From JAJEDW01 sp963555775 (GTDB lineage Bacteria > Acidobacteriota > Terriglobia > 20CM-2-55-15), in NCBI GenBank assembly GCA_963555775.3, contig CAUVWY020000009.1:1240001-1304000 (forward strand): a stretch of 64,000 nucleotides of DNA, read 5' to 3'. Of the stretch, positions 53,930-63,489 are shown piece after piece. Within the stretch, counting starts at the first letter, position 1. Each line of letters starts with the position of its first letter. A program made the position numbers and the translations under genes. The notes beneath the pieces were generated by a model. That model worked only from the letters and a program-made list of their open reading frames with translations. It was not told the origin of the DNA and searched no databases.

Positions 53930-56599
53930 CTACCCGGCCATCTGCCGCAGGACGTACTGCAGGATCCCGCCGTTTCGGTAGTACTGAATCTCCACCGGGG
54001 TGTCGATGCGGACCAGAACATCGAACGCGGTCACTTCGCCGCCGTCGCCCGTCGCCGTGACGTTCAGTTGACTGGCGGGTGCGAGTCCCTCCGCGATACC
54101 GGAAATCGAGAACTCTTCAAGACCCGTAAGTCCAAGGCTTTCGCGGCTCTGACCCGCGACGAATTGCAACGGCAGGACACCCATGCCCACAAGATTGCTC
54201 CGGTGGATCCGTTCGTAGCTTTCGGCGATGACGGCGCGGACACCGAGCAAACGGGTGCCCTTCGCTGCCCAGTCTCGAGAGGACCCGGAACCGTATTCCT
54301 TTCCCGCAATGACGATCAGTGGCGTGCCCTCGGACCGATACTGCATCGCCGCGTCGTAGATGGGCATCTGCTGCTGTTCCGGGAGGTGAACCGTGACGCC
54401 GCCCTCGGTGCCCGGGGCCATTTGGTTTCGCAGGCGGATGTTGCCGAATGTCCCCCGCATCATGACTTCGTGGTTGCCCCGGCGCGAACCGTAGGAGTTG
54501 AAGTCGCCGGGCTCGACTCCGTTCGATTGCAAATACCGGGAGGTAGGACTATCCAGAGGAATGGCGCCCGCCGGAGAAATATGGTCGGTCGTCACCGAAT
54601 CCCCAAGGACGGCCAGGGCCCGTGCGCCGACAATGTCCCTGGGTTCCGAAACGCCATCGGCCATGTCGTCGAAGAACGGCGGTTTCTTGACGTATGTCGA
54701 TGCGTCGTCCCATGCATAGAGTTCACCGGTTGGAACCTCAAGGCTGTTCCAGCGTTCGTCGCCCGCCAGCGATTCGTCGTATGCCGTCCTGAACATTTCA
54801 GGCTTGATGGAGCTCTGGATCATGGCCTGGACTTCCTTCGGATCGGGCCAGATTTCCTTCAGATATACCCCCGTGCCGTCCGCGTCGTGACCGAGCGGTT
54901 CGTTTGCGAAGTCGATGTCCATATTGCCGGCCAGCGCGTAGGCCACCACAAGCGGCGGCGATGCCAGATAGTTGGCCTTGACCAGGGGATTGATGCGTCC
55001 CTCGAAGTTCCGGTTACCGCTGAGCACCGATGTCACCACCAGATCGTTGGCTTTTACGCCGGCGGCGATCGGTTCAGGCAGCGGCCCGCTGTTACCGATG
55101 CAGGTGGTGCATCCATAGCCCACCAGATGGAACCGCAGCGCTTCGAGATGCTTGAGCAGGCCGATGTCTTTCAGATAGTCGGTCACCACACGTGAACCGG
55201 GTGCGAGGCTGGTCTTCACCCATGGCTGGACGTCGAGTCCTCGTTCCACCGCGTTGCGCGCGAGCAGGCCGGCTGCCACCATGACCGACGGGTTCGAGGT
55301 ATTCGTGCAACTGGTGATGGCCGCGATGACCACCGAGCCGTGTTCGATCTCGAAGTTGTCGTCTCCGTTCGTTATCTGAACGGTCCCCGGTTTGGAAGCG
55401 TTTCCGGCGATCGAGGAAAGCGCCTTCGCGAACGATGCCTTCGACTGGGTTAACGGAATCCGGTCCTGGGGCCGCTTCGGTCCGGAGATGCTGGGTTCCA
55501 CTGACGCCAGATCCAGTTCCAGACTGTCTCCGAATACCGGTTCCGGGCTGTCCGGATCCCGGAACATGCCCTGTGCCTTGGCATACGCTTCGGTTCGTGC
55601 GATCGCGTCCGGCGAACGTCCGGTGAGCTTCATGTACTCGATGGTCTCGCGATCGATAGGAAAGAAGCCGATCGTGGCGCCGTATTCGGGTGCCATGTTC
55701 GAAATCGTCGCGCGGTCTGCCAACGACAGGTTTCCCAGTCCAGGTCCGTAGAACTCGACGAACTTGCCGACGACGCCTTTTTTACGGAGTATCTGCACGA
55801 CATGCAAGACCGCGTCGGTCGCTGTTGCGCCTTCAGGCAGCCGTCCGGTCATGCGGAATCCGACGACTTCGGGAATGAGCATCGAGATCGGGCAACCCAG
55901 CATGGCCCCCTCGGCTTCGATGCCTCCCACGCCCCAACCGACCACGCCCATTCCGTTGACCATGGTGGTATGAGAGTCGGTTCCCACCAGTGTGTCCGGA
56001 TAAAGCGTCGGCGTGCCGTCTCGATTCAGAAAGACCACGTGCGCCAGATATTCGATGTTCACCTGATGCACGATGCCGGTGTCGGGCGGCACGACGCGGA
56101 AGTTTTTGAACGCGGTCTGGCCCCACTTCAGGAAGAGATAGCGCTCACGGTTCCGCTCGGCTTCAATCTGCGCGTTGTAAGCAAACGCGTCAGGCGTTCC
56201 GAACCTGTCGACCTGAACGGAATGGTCGATGACAAGGTCAACGGGCTGCAATGGGTTGATCTGGCTGGGCTTGCCGCCCATTTGCCGCACGACGTCGCGC
56301 ATCGTGGCCAGATCGATAACTGCCGGGACACCCGTGAAGTCCTGCATCAGGATCCGCGCCGGGCGAAATGCGATCTCCCGGTCTGTGCTGTTGCCGACCG
56401 AGTTGACGATGGCCCGAATGTCGTCGGCCGAAACCGACTCGTTGTCTTCGTGCCGGAGCAGGTTCTCGAGCATGACCTTGAGTGAGAATGGCAGTTGGGA
56501 TACGCCCCCGACGCCGGCCTTTTCGAGCGCTTCCAGCGAGTAGTACCGGAACGAGCCGGTGTCCAACTTCAGAGTGGATTCTGAACCGAAGGTGTTCAT
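53930..56599 (-). CDS. acnA: aconitate hydratase A
   Basis: An 889-residue monomeric aconitase, converting citrate to isocitrate in the TCA cycle with a [4Fe-4S] cluster. The cluster cysteines are in ITSCTNTSNPSVM and in YGCTTCIGNSGPL. Other motifs are QDFTGVPAVIDLATMRD, GTDSHTTMVNGMGVVGWGVG and the swivel-domain GKEYGSGSSRDWAAKGT. The length is normal for AcnA. Like the fumarase at 31.2 kb it is a TCA enzyme, but the two are not linked as an operon. Confidence 0.95.
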   Translation of the reverse strand: MNTFGSESTLKLDTGSFRYYSLEALEKAGVGGVSQLPFSLKVMLENLLRHEDNESVSADDIRAIVNSVGNSTDREIAFRPARILMQDFTGVPAVIDLATMRDVVRQMGGKPSQINPLQPVDLVIDHSVQVDRFGTPDAFAYNAQIEAERNRERYLFLKWGQTAFKNFRVVPPDTGIVHQVNIEYLAHVVFLNRDGTPTLYPDTLVGTDSHTTMVNGMGVVGWGVGGIEAEGAMLGCPISMLIPEVVGFRMTGRLPEGATATDAVLHVVQILRKKGVVGKFVEFYGPGLGNLSLADRATISNMAPEYGATIGFFPIDRETIEYMKLTGRSPDAIARTEAYAKAQGMFRDPDSPEPVFGDSLELDLASVEPSISGPKRPQDRIPLTQSKASFAKALSSIAGNASKPGTVQITNGDDNFEIEHGSVVIAAITSCTNTSNPSVMVAAGLLARNAVERGLDVQPWVKTSLAPGSRVVTDYLKDIGLLKHLEALRFHLVGYGCTTCIGNSGPLPEPIAAGVKANDLVVTSVLSGNRNFEGRINPLVKANYLASPPLVVAYALAGNMDIDFANEPLGHDADGTGVYLKEIWPDPKEVQAMIQSSIKPEMFRTAYDESLAGDERWNSLEVPTGELYAWDDASTYVKKPPFFDDMADGVSEPRDIVGARALAVLGDSVTTDHISPAGAIPLDSPTSRYLQSNGVEPGDFNSYGSRRGNHEVMMRGTFGNIRLRNQMAPGTEGGVTVHLPEQQQMPIYDAAMQYRSEGTPLIVIAGKEYGSGSSRDWAAKGTRLLGVRAVIAESYERIHRSNLVGMGVLPLQFVAGQSRESLGLTGLEEFSISGIAEGLAPASQLNVTATGDGGEVTAFDVLVRIDTPVEIQYYRNGGILQYVLRQMAG

Positions 56600-56773
56600 C
56601 TCGGGATTAATCTCCTGGCAACCCGGAATCGAGCATTATACCGAGCCGGGGGCGAAAAAACAGGTTGTTGAACGATCGGGACCCGATGAACAGGCCCTGG
56701 ATGAACGGTGTCGAGCGGTCTTTCAAGCTGTTATCATAGAGAACTTTGCCTGTCCCGGGAGGTCCGTCGAACG

Positions 56774-57322
56774 ATGTCCTTGATCGAATACAACGGAATG
56801 CGGCCGAAGTTGGGAGAAGGGGTGTTTATCGCCGAAGGCGCCCGTGTCATCGGCGACGTCGAGATCGGGGATCACTCCAGCATCTGGTTCAACACGGTCG
56901 TGCGCGGCGACATCCACCACATCCGGATCGGCAGGCATTCCAACATTCAGGACGGTTCGGTGTGCCACGTGATGCGGAACGAATGCCCCTGCATTCTGGG
57001 AGACTACGTGACCGTGGGGCATGCCGCGGTCCTTCACGGATGCACCGTCGAATCTCACTGCCTGATCGGGATGCAGGCCACCCTGCTGAACGATGTTCGT
57101 GTGGGCTCGCACTCGATCGTGGCCGCCGGCGCGCTGCTGCCAGAAGGCATGGCGGTTCCGCCGCGGAGCCTCGTCATGGGCATGCCGGCCAAGGTGAAAC
57201 GCGAGTTGAACGACGTCGAGGTCGCCAGTATCGACGCCTACGCCCAGCGGTACTACGAGTACAAGAGTGCCTACCTTGCGAGCGCGGAAGTGCGGTCCCA
57301 GTCCGCAACGGGATCTTCATGA
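56774..57322 (+). CDS. gamma-carbonic anhydrase-like protein (left-handed beta-helix)
   Basis: A 182-residue hexapeptide-repeat protein. The repeats run from RVIGDVEIGDHSSIWFNTVV to GDYVTVGHAAVLHGCTVE and CLIGMQATLLNDVRVGSHSI. The metal histidines of gamma carbonic anhydrases are present in the pattern IQDGSVCHV and VGHAAVLHG. Members either hydrate CO2 or act as non-catalytic acyltransferase-like scaffolds (YrdA type). The ATG at 56774 is used. Its stop overlaps hisS (ATGA at 57319), so the two are coupled. Confidence 0.87.
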   Translation: MSLIEYNGMRPKLGEGVFIAEGARVIGDVEIGDHSSIWFNTVVRGDIHHIRIGRHSNIQDGSVCHVMRNECPCILGDYVTVGHAAVLHGCTVESHCLIGMQATLLNDVRVGSHSIVAAGALLPEGMAVPPRSLVMGMPAKVKRELNDVEVASIDAYAQRYYEYKSAYLASAEVRSQSATGSS

Positions 57323-58584
57323 TCCGGGTGGCGCGCGGCACCTTCGACATCCTTCCGCGCGAGGTGCGTGTCTGGCAGGGCATCGAACGCGAAATGCACT
57401 CGATATTCGACGCGTACGCCTTCAATGAAATTCGCACGCCCATATTCGAAATGACCGAACTGTTCGTCCGCGGAGTCGGCGAAGACACCGACATCGTGTC
57501 CAAGGAAATGTATACCTTCGTGGACAAGGACGAGACCACGTCGTTGACTTTGCGCCCCGAAGGCACCGCGCCCGTCGTTCGTTCATACATCGAGAATCGA
57601 ATGGATGCCGAGTCGCGGATGCAGAAGCTCTACTATATCGGTCCGATGTTCAGACGGGAGCGTCCCCAGAAAGGCCGTTTTCGCCAGTTTCATCAGGTCG
57701 GCGCGGAGGTGCTGTCGGCAACCGACGAGCCCGCGATCGAAGCGGAAGTCATCGAGATGCTGTTGATGTTGTTCTCGCGGCTTGGCGTTTCCGATATCGA
57801 ACTGCAGGTGAACTCGGTGGGGTGCGGCGAGTGCCGTCCGGATTTCGTGACCCGGCTCCGGGCCCGGATCGCCGAAGATTCTTCGTCGTTGTGCGGGGAC
57901 TGCCGCCGCCGCGGAGAGACCAATCCCATGCGGGTTTTCGACTGCAAGGTTCCTTCGTGCCAGCCTCGCATCGCGGTGCTGCCCACGATCATGGCGAATC
58001 TATGCGATCGGTGTGCCACGCATTTCGCGAAGTTCCGGAGCTACCTGGACGATCGGGAGATCGCCTACCGCGTCGAGGAACGGATGGTGCGGGGTTTGGA
58101 CTACTACACGCGGACGGCGTTCGAAATCAAATCGGGCGTCCTGGGCGCTCAGAATACCGTTGCCGCTGGAGGCCGATATGACGGCCTTGCAGCGGCCCTG
58201 GACGGCCCCCCGACCCGGGGTTTCGGCTTTGCCATGGGTCTGGAGCGCCTGATTCTGTCGATCCCTGAACCCGAAAAACTGTCAGGGGCGCCGGGTCCGT
58301 CTTACTTCCTGGCAACAATGGGGGACGAAGCGTTTCGCTACTCGACGCTTCTGGCCAGGCGTCTGCGCGCGGCGGGGGCATCGGTTTACGTGGACTTCGA
58401 CGGACGGAGTCTGAAAAGCCAGATGCGCCTGGCCGACAAGATCCATGCGGCTTTCGTCGTCATGATCGGGGACCAGGAAGTGCGGTCGAAGACGCTGACT
58501 GTCCGAAACATGACCACGCGCGAACAGAACGAAATGACCGAAGTCGAACTTGTAGACGCGGTTGAGAGCGCTGGCAACACGTAG
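57319..58584 (+). CDS. hisS: histidyl-tRNA synthetase
   Basis: A 421-residue class II synthetase that charges tRNA-His. Motif 2 is RRERPQKGRFRQFHQVGAEV and motif 3 is GFGFAMGLERLIL; the histidine-binding segment GLDYYTRTAFEI is also clear. The C-terminal anticodon-binding domain ends in MIGDQEVRSKTLTVRNMTT. The ATG overlaps the end of the carbonic-anhydrase-like gene. A longer frame in the same phase runs back through that gene and is not used. Followed by aspS after 58 bp. Confidence 0.95.
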   Translation: MIRVARGTFDILPREVRVWQGIEREMHSIFDAYAFNEIRTPIFEMTELFVRGVGEDTDIVSKEMYTFVDKDETTSLTLRPEGTAPVVRSYIENRMDAESRMQKLYYIGPMFRRERPQKGRFRQFHQVGAEVLSATDEPAIEAEVIEMLLMLFSRLGVSDIELQVNSVGCGECRPDFVTRLRARIAEDSSSLCGDCRRRGETNPMRVFDCKVPSCQPRIAVLPTIMANLCDRCATHFAKFRSYLDDREIAYRVEERMVRGLDYYTRTAFEIKSGVLGAQNTVAAGGRYDGLAAALDGPPTRGFGFAMGLERLILSIPEPEKLSGAPGPSYFLATMGDEAFRYSTLLARRLRAAGASVYVDFDGRSLKSQMRLADKIHAAFVVMIGDQEVRSKTLTVRNMTTREQNEMTEVELVDAVESAGNT

Positions 58585-58642
58585 GAAAGCGAAGTCGTGG
58601 TTGCGGAAATTTGACAATTGAAAACGCCGAAAAGAGACAGGA

Positions 58643-60394
58643 ATGCGAACTCATAGTTGCGGAGAGTTGACAGTAATCGACGAGGGCAGGGAAGTCTCGC
58701 TGGCCGGATGGGTCAACGTGCGACGGGACCACGGGCAGTTGGTATTTGTCGACCTGCGCGACCGGGCCGGTATCACCCAGGTGGTCTTCAATCCAAAGCG
58801 CTCCGCGGCCGTCCACAAGGCGGCCAAGGGTCTTCGAAACGAGTTCGTCATTACCGTCCGCGGAACCGTCACCCGGCGCGCCGGCGACATGATCAATCCC
58901 AACCTCGAGACGGGCGAGATCGAAGTCGTTGCCGATGAGATCGTCATTCACAGCGAAGCGAAGAACCCGCCGTTTGCGATCGAAGACGATCTGGCGACCT
59001 CCGAGGAGTTGCGCCTCAAATACCGCTATCTGGATCTTCGCCGCAAGCCCTTGCAGCAAAACCTTCATCTGCGGCACAAGGTTATGATGGCCATCCGGAA
59101 GTACATGGATGCGAACGATTTCTGGGAGATCGAGACACCGTTTTTGACCCTGTCCACTCCCGAGGGCGCGCGAGACTATCTGGTACCCAGCCGTCTGTAT
59201 CACGGCCAGTTCTATGCGCTGCCCCAGTCGCCTCAGTTGTTCAAGCAGCTATTGATGGTTGCCGGTTTCGAAAAGTACTTCCAGATCGTGCGTTGTTTCC
59301 GCGACGAGGACCTTCGGGCGCACCGCCAGCCCGAGTTCACCCAGTTGGATGTTGAAGTTTCGTTTCCCGATTCCGACGCCCTGTTTGCCCTGATGGAAGG
59401 CTTGATGACGGAAGTGTTCCGGCTGGCGGGTATCGAGGTCGCCGCGCCGTTTCCCCGAATCGGCTATCGTGAGGCTATGGACCGGTATGGCAGCGACAAG
59501 CCGGACACCCGCTTCGGGGTTGAACTGAGGGATTTTTCAGCCGTCTTTGCCGAGGGCGGTCCATCGTTGTTCCGCGAAATGGTGGAAAGCGGTCAGACGG
59601 TTCGCGGTCTGATCGCGCCGGTTGCGTATTCGCGCAGGATCCTGGACGAACTGGATGCCTTCGTCAAGCAGTTCGGGGGCGCGGGACTGGCATGGGTGCA
59701 GGTGACCGGCGATGAACCCCGAACCCTGCCTGTACTGAAGAAGGCCGGTCCGGAAACGATCCGGCGTTTGATCGAAGAGTCCGGCGCCCAGTCCGGAGAG
59801 ACCGTGTTCGTGGTTGCCGGCGACCGGAATCCCACCCTGGAGCGGTTGGGCGCCCTTCGGCTCGAACTGGCCCGGCGTGAAGGCTGGATCCCGGACGGTC
59901 AGTGGAACTTCCTTTGGGTCGTCGACTTTCCCCTGTTCGATTACGACGAAACCGACCAGCGCTGGGTTTCGCAGCACCATCCATTTACCGCGCCTCTTGA
60001 AGACGACTTGCCCATTGTGGAGAGCGACCCCGGACGTGTCCGCGCCAAAGCCTACGATATGGTGTTGAACGGACTGGAAATCGGCGGCGGATCGATCAGA
60101 ATCCATCGGAGCGAGGTGCAGAAGAAGGTCTTTCGCGCTCTTGGTCTGGCTGACGAAGAAGCCCGGGAGAAATTCGGGTTCTTCCTCGAAGCGTTGGAGT
60201 ATGGGACGCCGCCGCACGGCGGGATTGCCCTGGGCCTGGACCGGATCGTGATGCTACTGGCGGGCAGCACATCGTTGCGGGACGTAATCGCCTTTCCCAA
60301 GACGGCCCGCGCGCTGGACATGATGTCGGAGTCTCCATCGGGCGTTTCGGAGAAGCAACTTCGGGAACTGGGGATTCAGGTTCGGGAGAAGTAG
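58643..60394 (+). CDS. aspS: aspartyl-tRNA synthetase (bacterial type with GAD domain)
   Basis: A 583-residue class IIb synthetase that charges tRNA-Asp, perhaps also tRNA-Asn; discrimination cannot be told here. The N-terminal OB domain (LAGWVNVRRDHGQLVFVDLR) binds the anticodon. Motif 2 is in VRCFRDEDLRAHRQPEFTQLD and motif 3 in GIALGLDRIVMLLAG. The insert between them is the bacterial GAD domain. hisS-aspS adjacency is common in bacteria. The stop is 13 bp before mutL. Confidence 0.95.
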   Translation: MRTHSCGELTVIDEGREVSLAGWVNVRRDHGQLVFVDLRDRAGITQVVFNPKRSAAVHKAAKGLRNEFVITVRGTVTRRAGDMINPNLETGEIEVVADEIVIHSEAKNPPFAIEDDLATSEELRLKYRYLDLRRKPLQQNLHLRHKVMMAIRKYMDANDFWEIETPFLTLSTPEGARDYLVPSRLYHGQFYALPQSPQLFKQLLMVAGFEKYFQIVRCFRDEDLRAHRQPEFTQLDVEVSFPDSDALFALMEGLMTEVFRLAGIEVAAPFPRIGYREAMDRYGSDKPDTRFGVELRDFSAVFAEGGPSLFREMVESGQTVRGLIAPVAYSRRILDELDAFVKQFGGAGLAWVQVTGDEPRTLPVLKKAGPETIRRLIEESGAQSGETVFVVAGDRNPTLERLGALRLELARREGWIPDGQWNFLWVVDFPLFDYDETDQRWVSQHHPFTAPLEDDLPIVESDPGRVRAKAYDMVLNGLEIGGGSIRIHRSEVQKKVFRALGLADEEAREKFGFFLEALEYGTPPHGGIALGLDRIVMLLAGSTSLRDVIAFPKTARALDMMSESPSGVSEKQLRELGIQVREK

Positions 60395-60407
60395 GCAAAA
60401 GGGGATC

Positions 60408-62231
60408 GTGCCCAAGATTTCAATTCTTCAGGACTCTGTCGCAAACCAGATCGCCGCCGGCGAAGTGGTTGAACGCCCGTCTTCGATCGTCAAGGAACTG
60501 GTCGAGAACGCGATCGACGCGGGTGCGAAGAAGATCGTCGTGGAAGTCGAGGGCGGAGGCCGAGCGCTGATTCGGGTGATCGACGACGGCGAGGGGATGT
60601 CCCACGAAGATGCCCAACTCGCATTCAAGCGTCACGCCACCAGCAAGCTCCAGCAGCCCGACGACTTGTTTTCGATCGAGACTCTGGGGTTCCGCGGCGA
60701 AGCCCTGCCCTCGATTGCATCGGTCGCGCGTGTCCGTCTGGAGACCCAGGAGCCGGGGACCTCGACGGGAACGTCGATCGAGATTGCCGGCGGCGACGTC
60801 GTGGTTGTCCGCGAAGAAGCGTTTCCCCATGGCACGCAAATCGTGGTCGAGGACGTCTTTTACAACGTTCCCGCCCGCCGCAAATTCCTGAAATCCGAGT
60901 CCTACGAACTCAGTCAGGTCACGAGGCATTGCACGCACTACGCCCTGGCGTTTCCGGCAATCCATTTCGTTCTGAAAAGCGGCACTTTCGAACTGCTGTC
61001 GGCGCCTCCCGCCGCGAGCTTGCGTGAGCGCATTTTTCAGGTGTTCGGGGCAGACCTGCTCGACGAGATGGTCGAATACGAACGGCGGTTCTCTTCGGCG
61101 GGCCTGAAACTGCATGTCTTCACCTCCCGGCCTCAGGTTCAGAAATACAACCGCAATTCAATGTATTTCTTCGTCAACGGCCGTGCGGTTCGCGAAAAGG
61201 CGCTGTTCCACGCCTACACCGAGGCCTACCGCAACATTCTGCCGTCGGGAACTTTTCCCGTCACGATGCTTTACGTCGAAGCACGGCCTCGTGACGTCGA
61301 CGTCAATGTCCATCCGTCGAAGACCGAGGTGCGGTTCCGCCGGTCATCGGTCGTTCACGATGCGGTTCGCGACACTGTTGTCGAAGCATTGCGGTCCGAC
61401 AAGACCATCATTCCAATGGGGGATGACCCGAAGGCGTCGGCGTATGCCGCCCCCCGGTTCAGGAGTCGTGTGCCCGATTCCTGGGACAGTGGCGCAATCG
61501 CTCGCGAGCCGTTCGAGGGTTCCCCGGCGGCCTTGACCTACACCGGGAATCGGGCGCTGGACCTTACGTATGAGGAAGGTCGGGAGACCGTGGGCGCCGG
61601 TGACGCCGTCGAAGTGGTCCCACAGGCGGCAACGCCCGATTTCGACCTCGTGCGGTCACAGATACACCCTCTGGGACAACTGCGCGACAGTTTTATCGTA
61701 GCCAGTGACGAGTCGGGCCTGATCGTGATCGATCAGCATGTCGCTCACGAGCGCGTGCTCTTCGAACAATACGAACGGCAGAAAGCGCGGGAACAGATCG
61801 ATGTCCAGCGGCTCCTCACGCCGATTCTTCTGGAGTTGTCGCCCAGGCAGGAGGCGCTGTTCGAGAGCCTGACGCCCGAGTTGGCGCGCAACGGCTTTGA
61901 GGTTTCGCCGTTTGGGCCGCGTACGATCGCTGTCGAGACGGCGCCTGCCATTCTCAAGGCCGGACAGGTTGAGACGTTGCTGCGTGAGGTCATTGACGGA
62001 CTTGAACGTGAGGATCAGGCCCTGAACATCGATGCGTTCAGGGCGAAAATTGCCGCGACGGTCGCATGCCACGCCGCGATCAAGATCAACAATCCGCTGG
62101 ACGATGTCAAAATGCGATGGCTTGTCGCCGAACTCATGAAGACCGACTGCCCCACGGTTTGTCCCCATGGCCGTCCAATCATCGTCAGATACGATCTCAA
62201 AGAGATTCGGAAGGCGTTCAAAAGGGCATAA
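60408..62231 (+). CDS. mutL: DNA mismatch repair protein MutL
   Basis: A 607-residue GHKL-ATPase MutL that couples MutS mismatch binding to strand incision. The ATPase motifs are ELVENAIDAGAKKIVVEVE, DDGEGMSHEDAQLAFKRHAT and GFRGEALPSIASVA. The C-terminal part has DQHVAHERVLFE, which fits the DQHA(X)2E(X)4E endonuclease motif with Ala changed to Val, plus CHAAIK and CPTVCPHGRP. It is therefore probably an endonuclease-active MutL, unlike that of E. coli. The GTG at 60408 starts the conserved part (VPKISILQDSVANQIAAGEV). Confidence 0.95.
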   Translation: MPKISILQDSVANQIAAGEVVERPSSIVKELVENAIDAGAKKIVVEVEGGGRALIRVIDDGEGMSHEDAQLAFKRHATSKLQQPDDLFSIETLGFRGEALPSIASVARVRLETQEPGTSTGTSIEIAGGDVVVVREEAFPHGTQIVVEDVFYNVPARRKFLKSESYELSQVTRHCTHYALAFPAIHFVLKSGTFELLSAPPAASLRERIFQVFGADLLDEMVEYERRFSSAGLKLHVFTSRPQVQKYNRNSMYFFVNGRAVREKALFHAYTEAYRNILPSGTFPVTMLYVEARPRDVDVNVHPSKTEVRFRRSSVVHDAVRDTVVEALRSDKTIIPMGDDPKASAYAAPRFRSRVPDSWDSGAIAREPFEGSPAALTYTGNRALDLTYEEGRETVGAGDAVEVVPQAATPDFDLVRSQIHPLGQLRDSFIVASDESGLIVIDQHVAHERVLFEQYERQKAREQIDVQRLLTPILLELSPRQEALFESLTPELARNGFEVSPFGPRTIAVETAPAILKAGQVETLLREVIDGLEREDQALNIDAFRAKIAATVACHAAIKINNPLDDVKMRWLVAELMKTDCPTVCPHGRPIIVRYDLKEIRKAFKRA

Positions 62232-62410
62232 ATGCGGTACTTTGCTTGAAGTTTTGGTTCGTAGCGTGGTCCTGAACTGACCCACGCCCGGCAGAAAATG
62301 CCGACGATTGGGCACCTGCGAATTACGCATGATTTGTTTGTGAGTTACTCATGACTAACTAATGCTGAATCGTCTGTATCGTCTCAACACTTTCACTAGG
62401 AGGACCCGGT

Positions 62411-62701
62411 ATGGCAGGTAAATTGACACAGACTCAGATAATTGCGACGCTGGCAGACAGGACCGGCATGGCCAAGAAAGACGTCAAGGGTTTCTTGGGC
62501 GACCTCGCAACTCTTGCGCACGAGGAAGCCAGGAACAATGGCGAGTTCACCATCCCCGGCGTTGGGAAACTCATAAAGCAACAGCGGGAAGCACGGACCG
62601 GCCGGAACCCTCGGACGGGTGAGCAGATTCAGATCCCTGCCAGGACGGTGCTGCGGTTCCGGATTGCCAAAGCCGCGAAGGACGCTGTGCTCGCCGGCTG
62701 A
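62411..62701 (+). CDS. hup: HU-family DNA-binding protein
   Basis: A 96-residue HU/IHF-like nucleoid protein. The helical N-terminus reads LTQTQIIATLADRTGMAKK and the DNA-binding arm is VGKLIKQQREARTGRNPRTG EQIQIPA. The preceding AGGAGGA is a strong ribosome-binding site 5 bp from the ATG. The 179-bp gap before it holds the promoter; no operator is evident. HU bends DNA and compacts the chromosome. Confidence 0.93.
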   Translation: MAGKLTQTQIIATLADRTGMAKKDVKGFLGDLATLAHEEARNNGEFTIPGVGKLIKQQREARTGRNPRTGEQIQIPARTVLRFRIAKAAKDAVLAG

Positions 62702-62711
62702 CAGAAAACGT

Positions 62712-62738
62712 TGGCAGCCCCTCCAAGGTGTGCTGCCA
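62712..62738. terminator. hairpin downstream of the HU gene
   Basis: TGGCAGC (62712-62718) and GCTGCCA (62732-62738) form a 7-bp stem 11 bp after the hup stop, around a 13-base loop. No T-run follows, so a terminator is only a possibility; it also echoes the GGCAGC start of the REP-like hairpins. Confidence 0.45.
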
Positions 62739-62835
62739 CGTGCCGTCAGGGCGGATTCGCTGGAGTCGAACTGAACGTGGGGGCTATCGTTTGCCGGTAT
62801 CCCTCGCGTTCTTTTTATTGGGCATTTCCGAGCCA

Positions 62836-63386
62836 AGTGTCCTGTCCCACAAATAACGTGCCTAACGCCGATGGGTCTTGGCTGACGAGGTTTAGCAGTC
62901 CGTGGCAGGACCCTTCAGGGTCGCGCGCTGGGGTCTTCGAGTCTCAGGCGCGAAGATGAGGAGCGGAGCGATGGTTTCACATCGTGACCGACGAACGACA
63001 AAGCCTGTGACCCGAACCCCCCTGCGCCCTACGGGTTACGGCGGCATCGGGCCATCTGCCACGTTGCCCCTCCTCGATCGATGGAGGACATCGACTTCGT
63101 CGTGGCGCCTCGCATATGGCCCAATGGCGCTCGTAACGCGATCCCTGCAGGGTTCTGCCACGGGCTGCCGGAAGCGAGACGGAAGTGGATGCTCATTCAT
63201 CGTGAACGTCGAGCGACAACGAGATCGCCGCCAACCCCCATCGGCCCGAAGGGTTCGGGCGGAACGGGGCCGTCTTCGTTGTCGTTCCTCCACTCGCAAT
63301 GCGGGACATTCGCTCGGTCGTCACTCCTCGAATACGACCCCGTTGCGCTCCGAACGTTAAACTCGCTATTTATGGGACAGGACACT
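62836..63386. mobile_element. 551-bp non-coding element with 20-bp terminal inverted repeats
   Basis: The left end AGTGTCCTGTCCCACAAATA (62836-62855) and the complement of the right end (63367-63386) match at 19 of 20 positions. Nothing inside looks like a protein gene. The interior is two diverged direct copies of a unit of about 218 bp (compare 62984 with 63202), and two inverted copies of the GGCAGCCCGTGGCAGAACCC hairpin family at 62894-62921 and 63143-63169. It looks like a non-autonomous insertion (MITE-like) that has been duplicated internally. Confidence 0.6.
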
Positions 63387-63399
63387 AAATGAAGTGCAT

Positions 63400-63434
63400 G
63401 ATTCGGTAGAACCGGGTCGCGGTTCTGCCGAATC
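63400..63434. repeat. 14-bp-stem hairpin 3' of the GlcG-like gene
   Basis: GATTCGGTAGAACC (63400-63413), loop GGGTCGC, then GGTTCTGCCGAATC (63421-63434), a 14-bp stem with a single G-T wobble. It could be the terminator of the minus-strand gene at 63490-63894 or part of the adjacent repeat. Confidence 0.6.
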
Positions 63435-63489
63435 ACGAGAGGACCGGCCCGAAGCCGGGAATGGGGTTCGCACTGGCGTCGCGGCCGCT

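Noticed and set aside
62711..63392. Several short open frames between the HU gene and the GlcG-like gene
   Set aside because: They overlap the inverted-repeat element, differ between its two internal copies and show no protein pattern.
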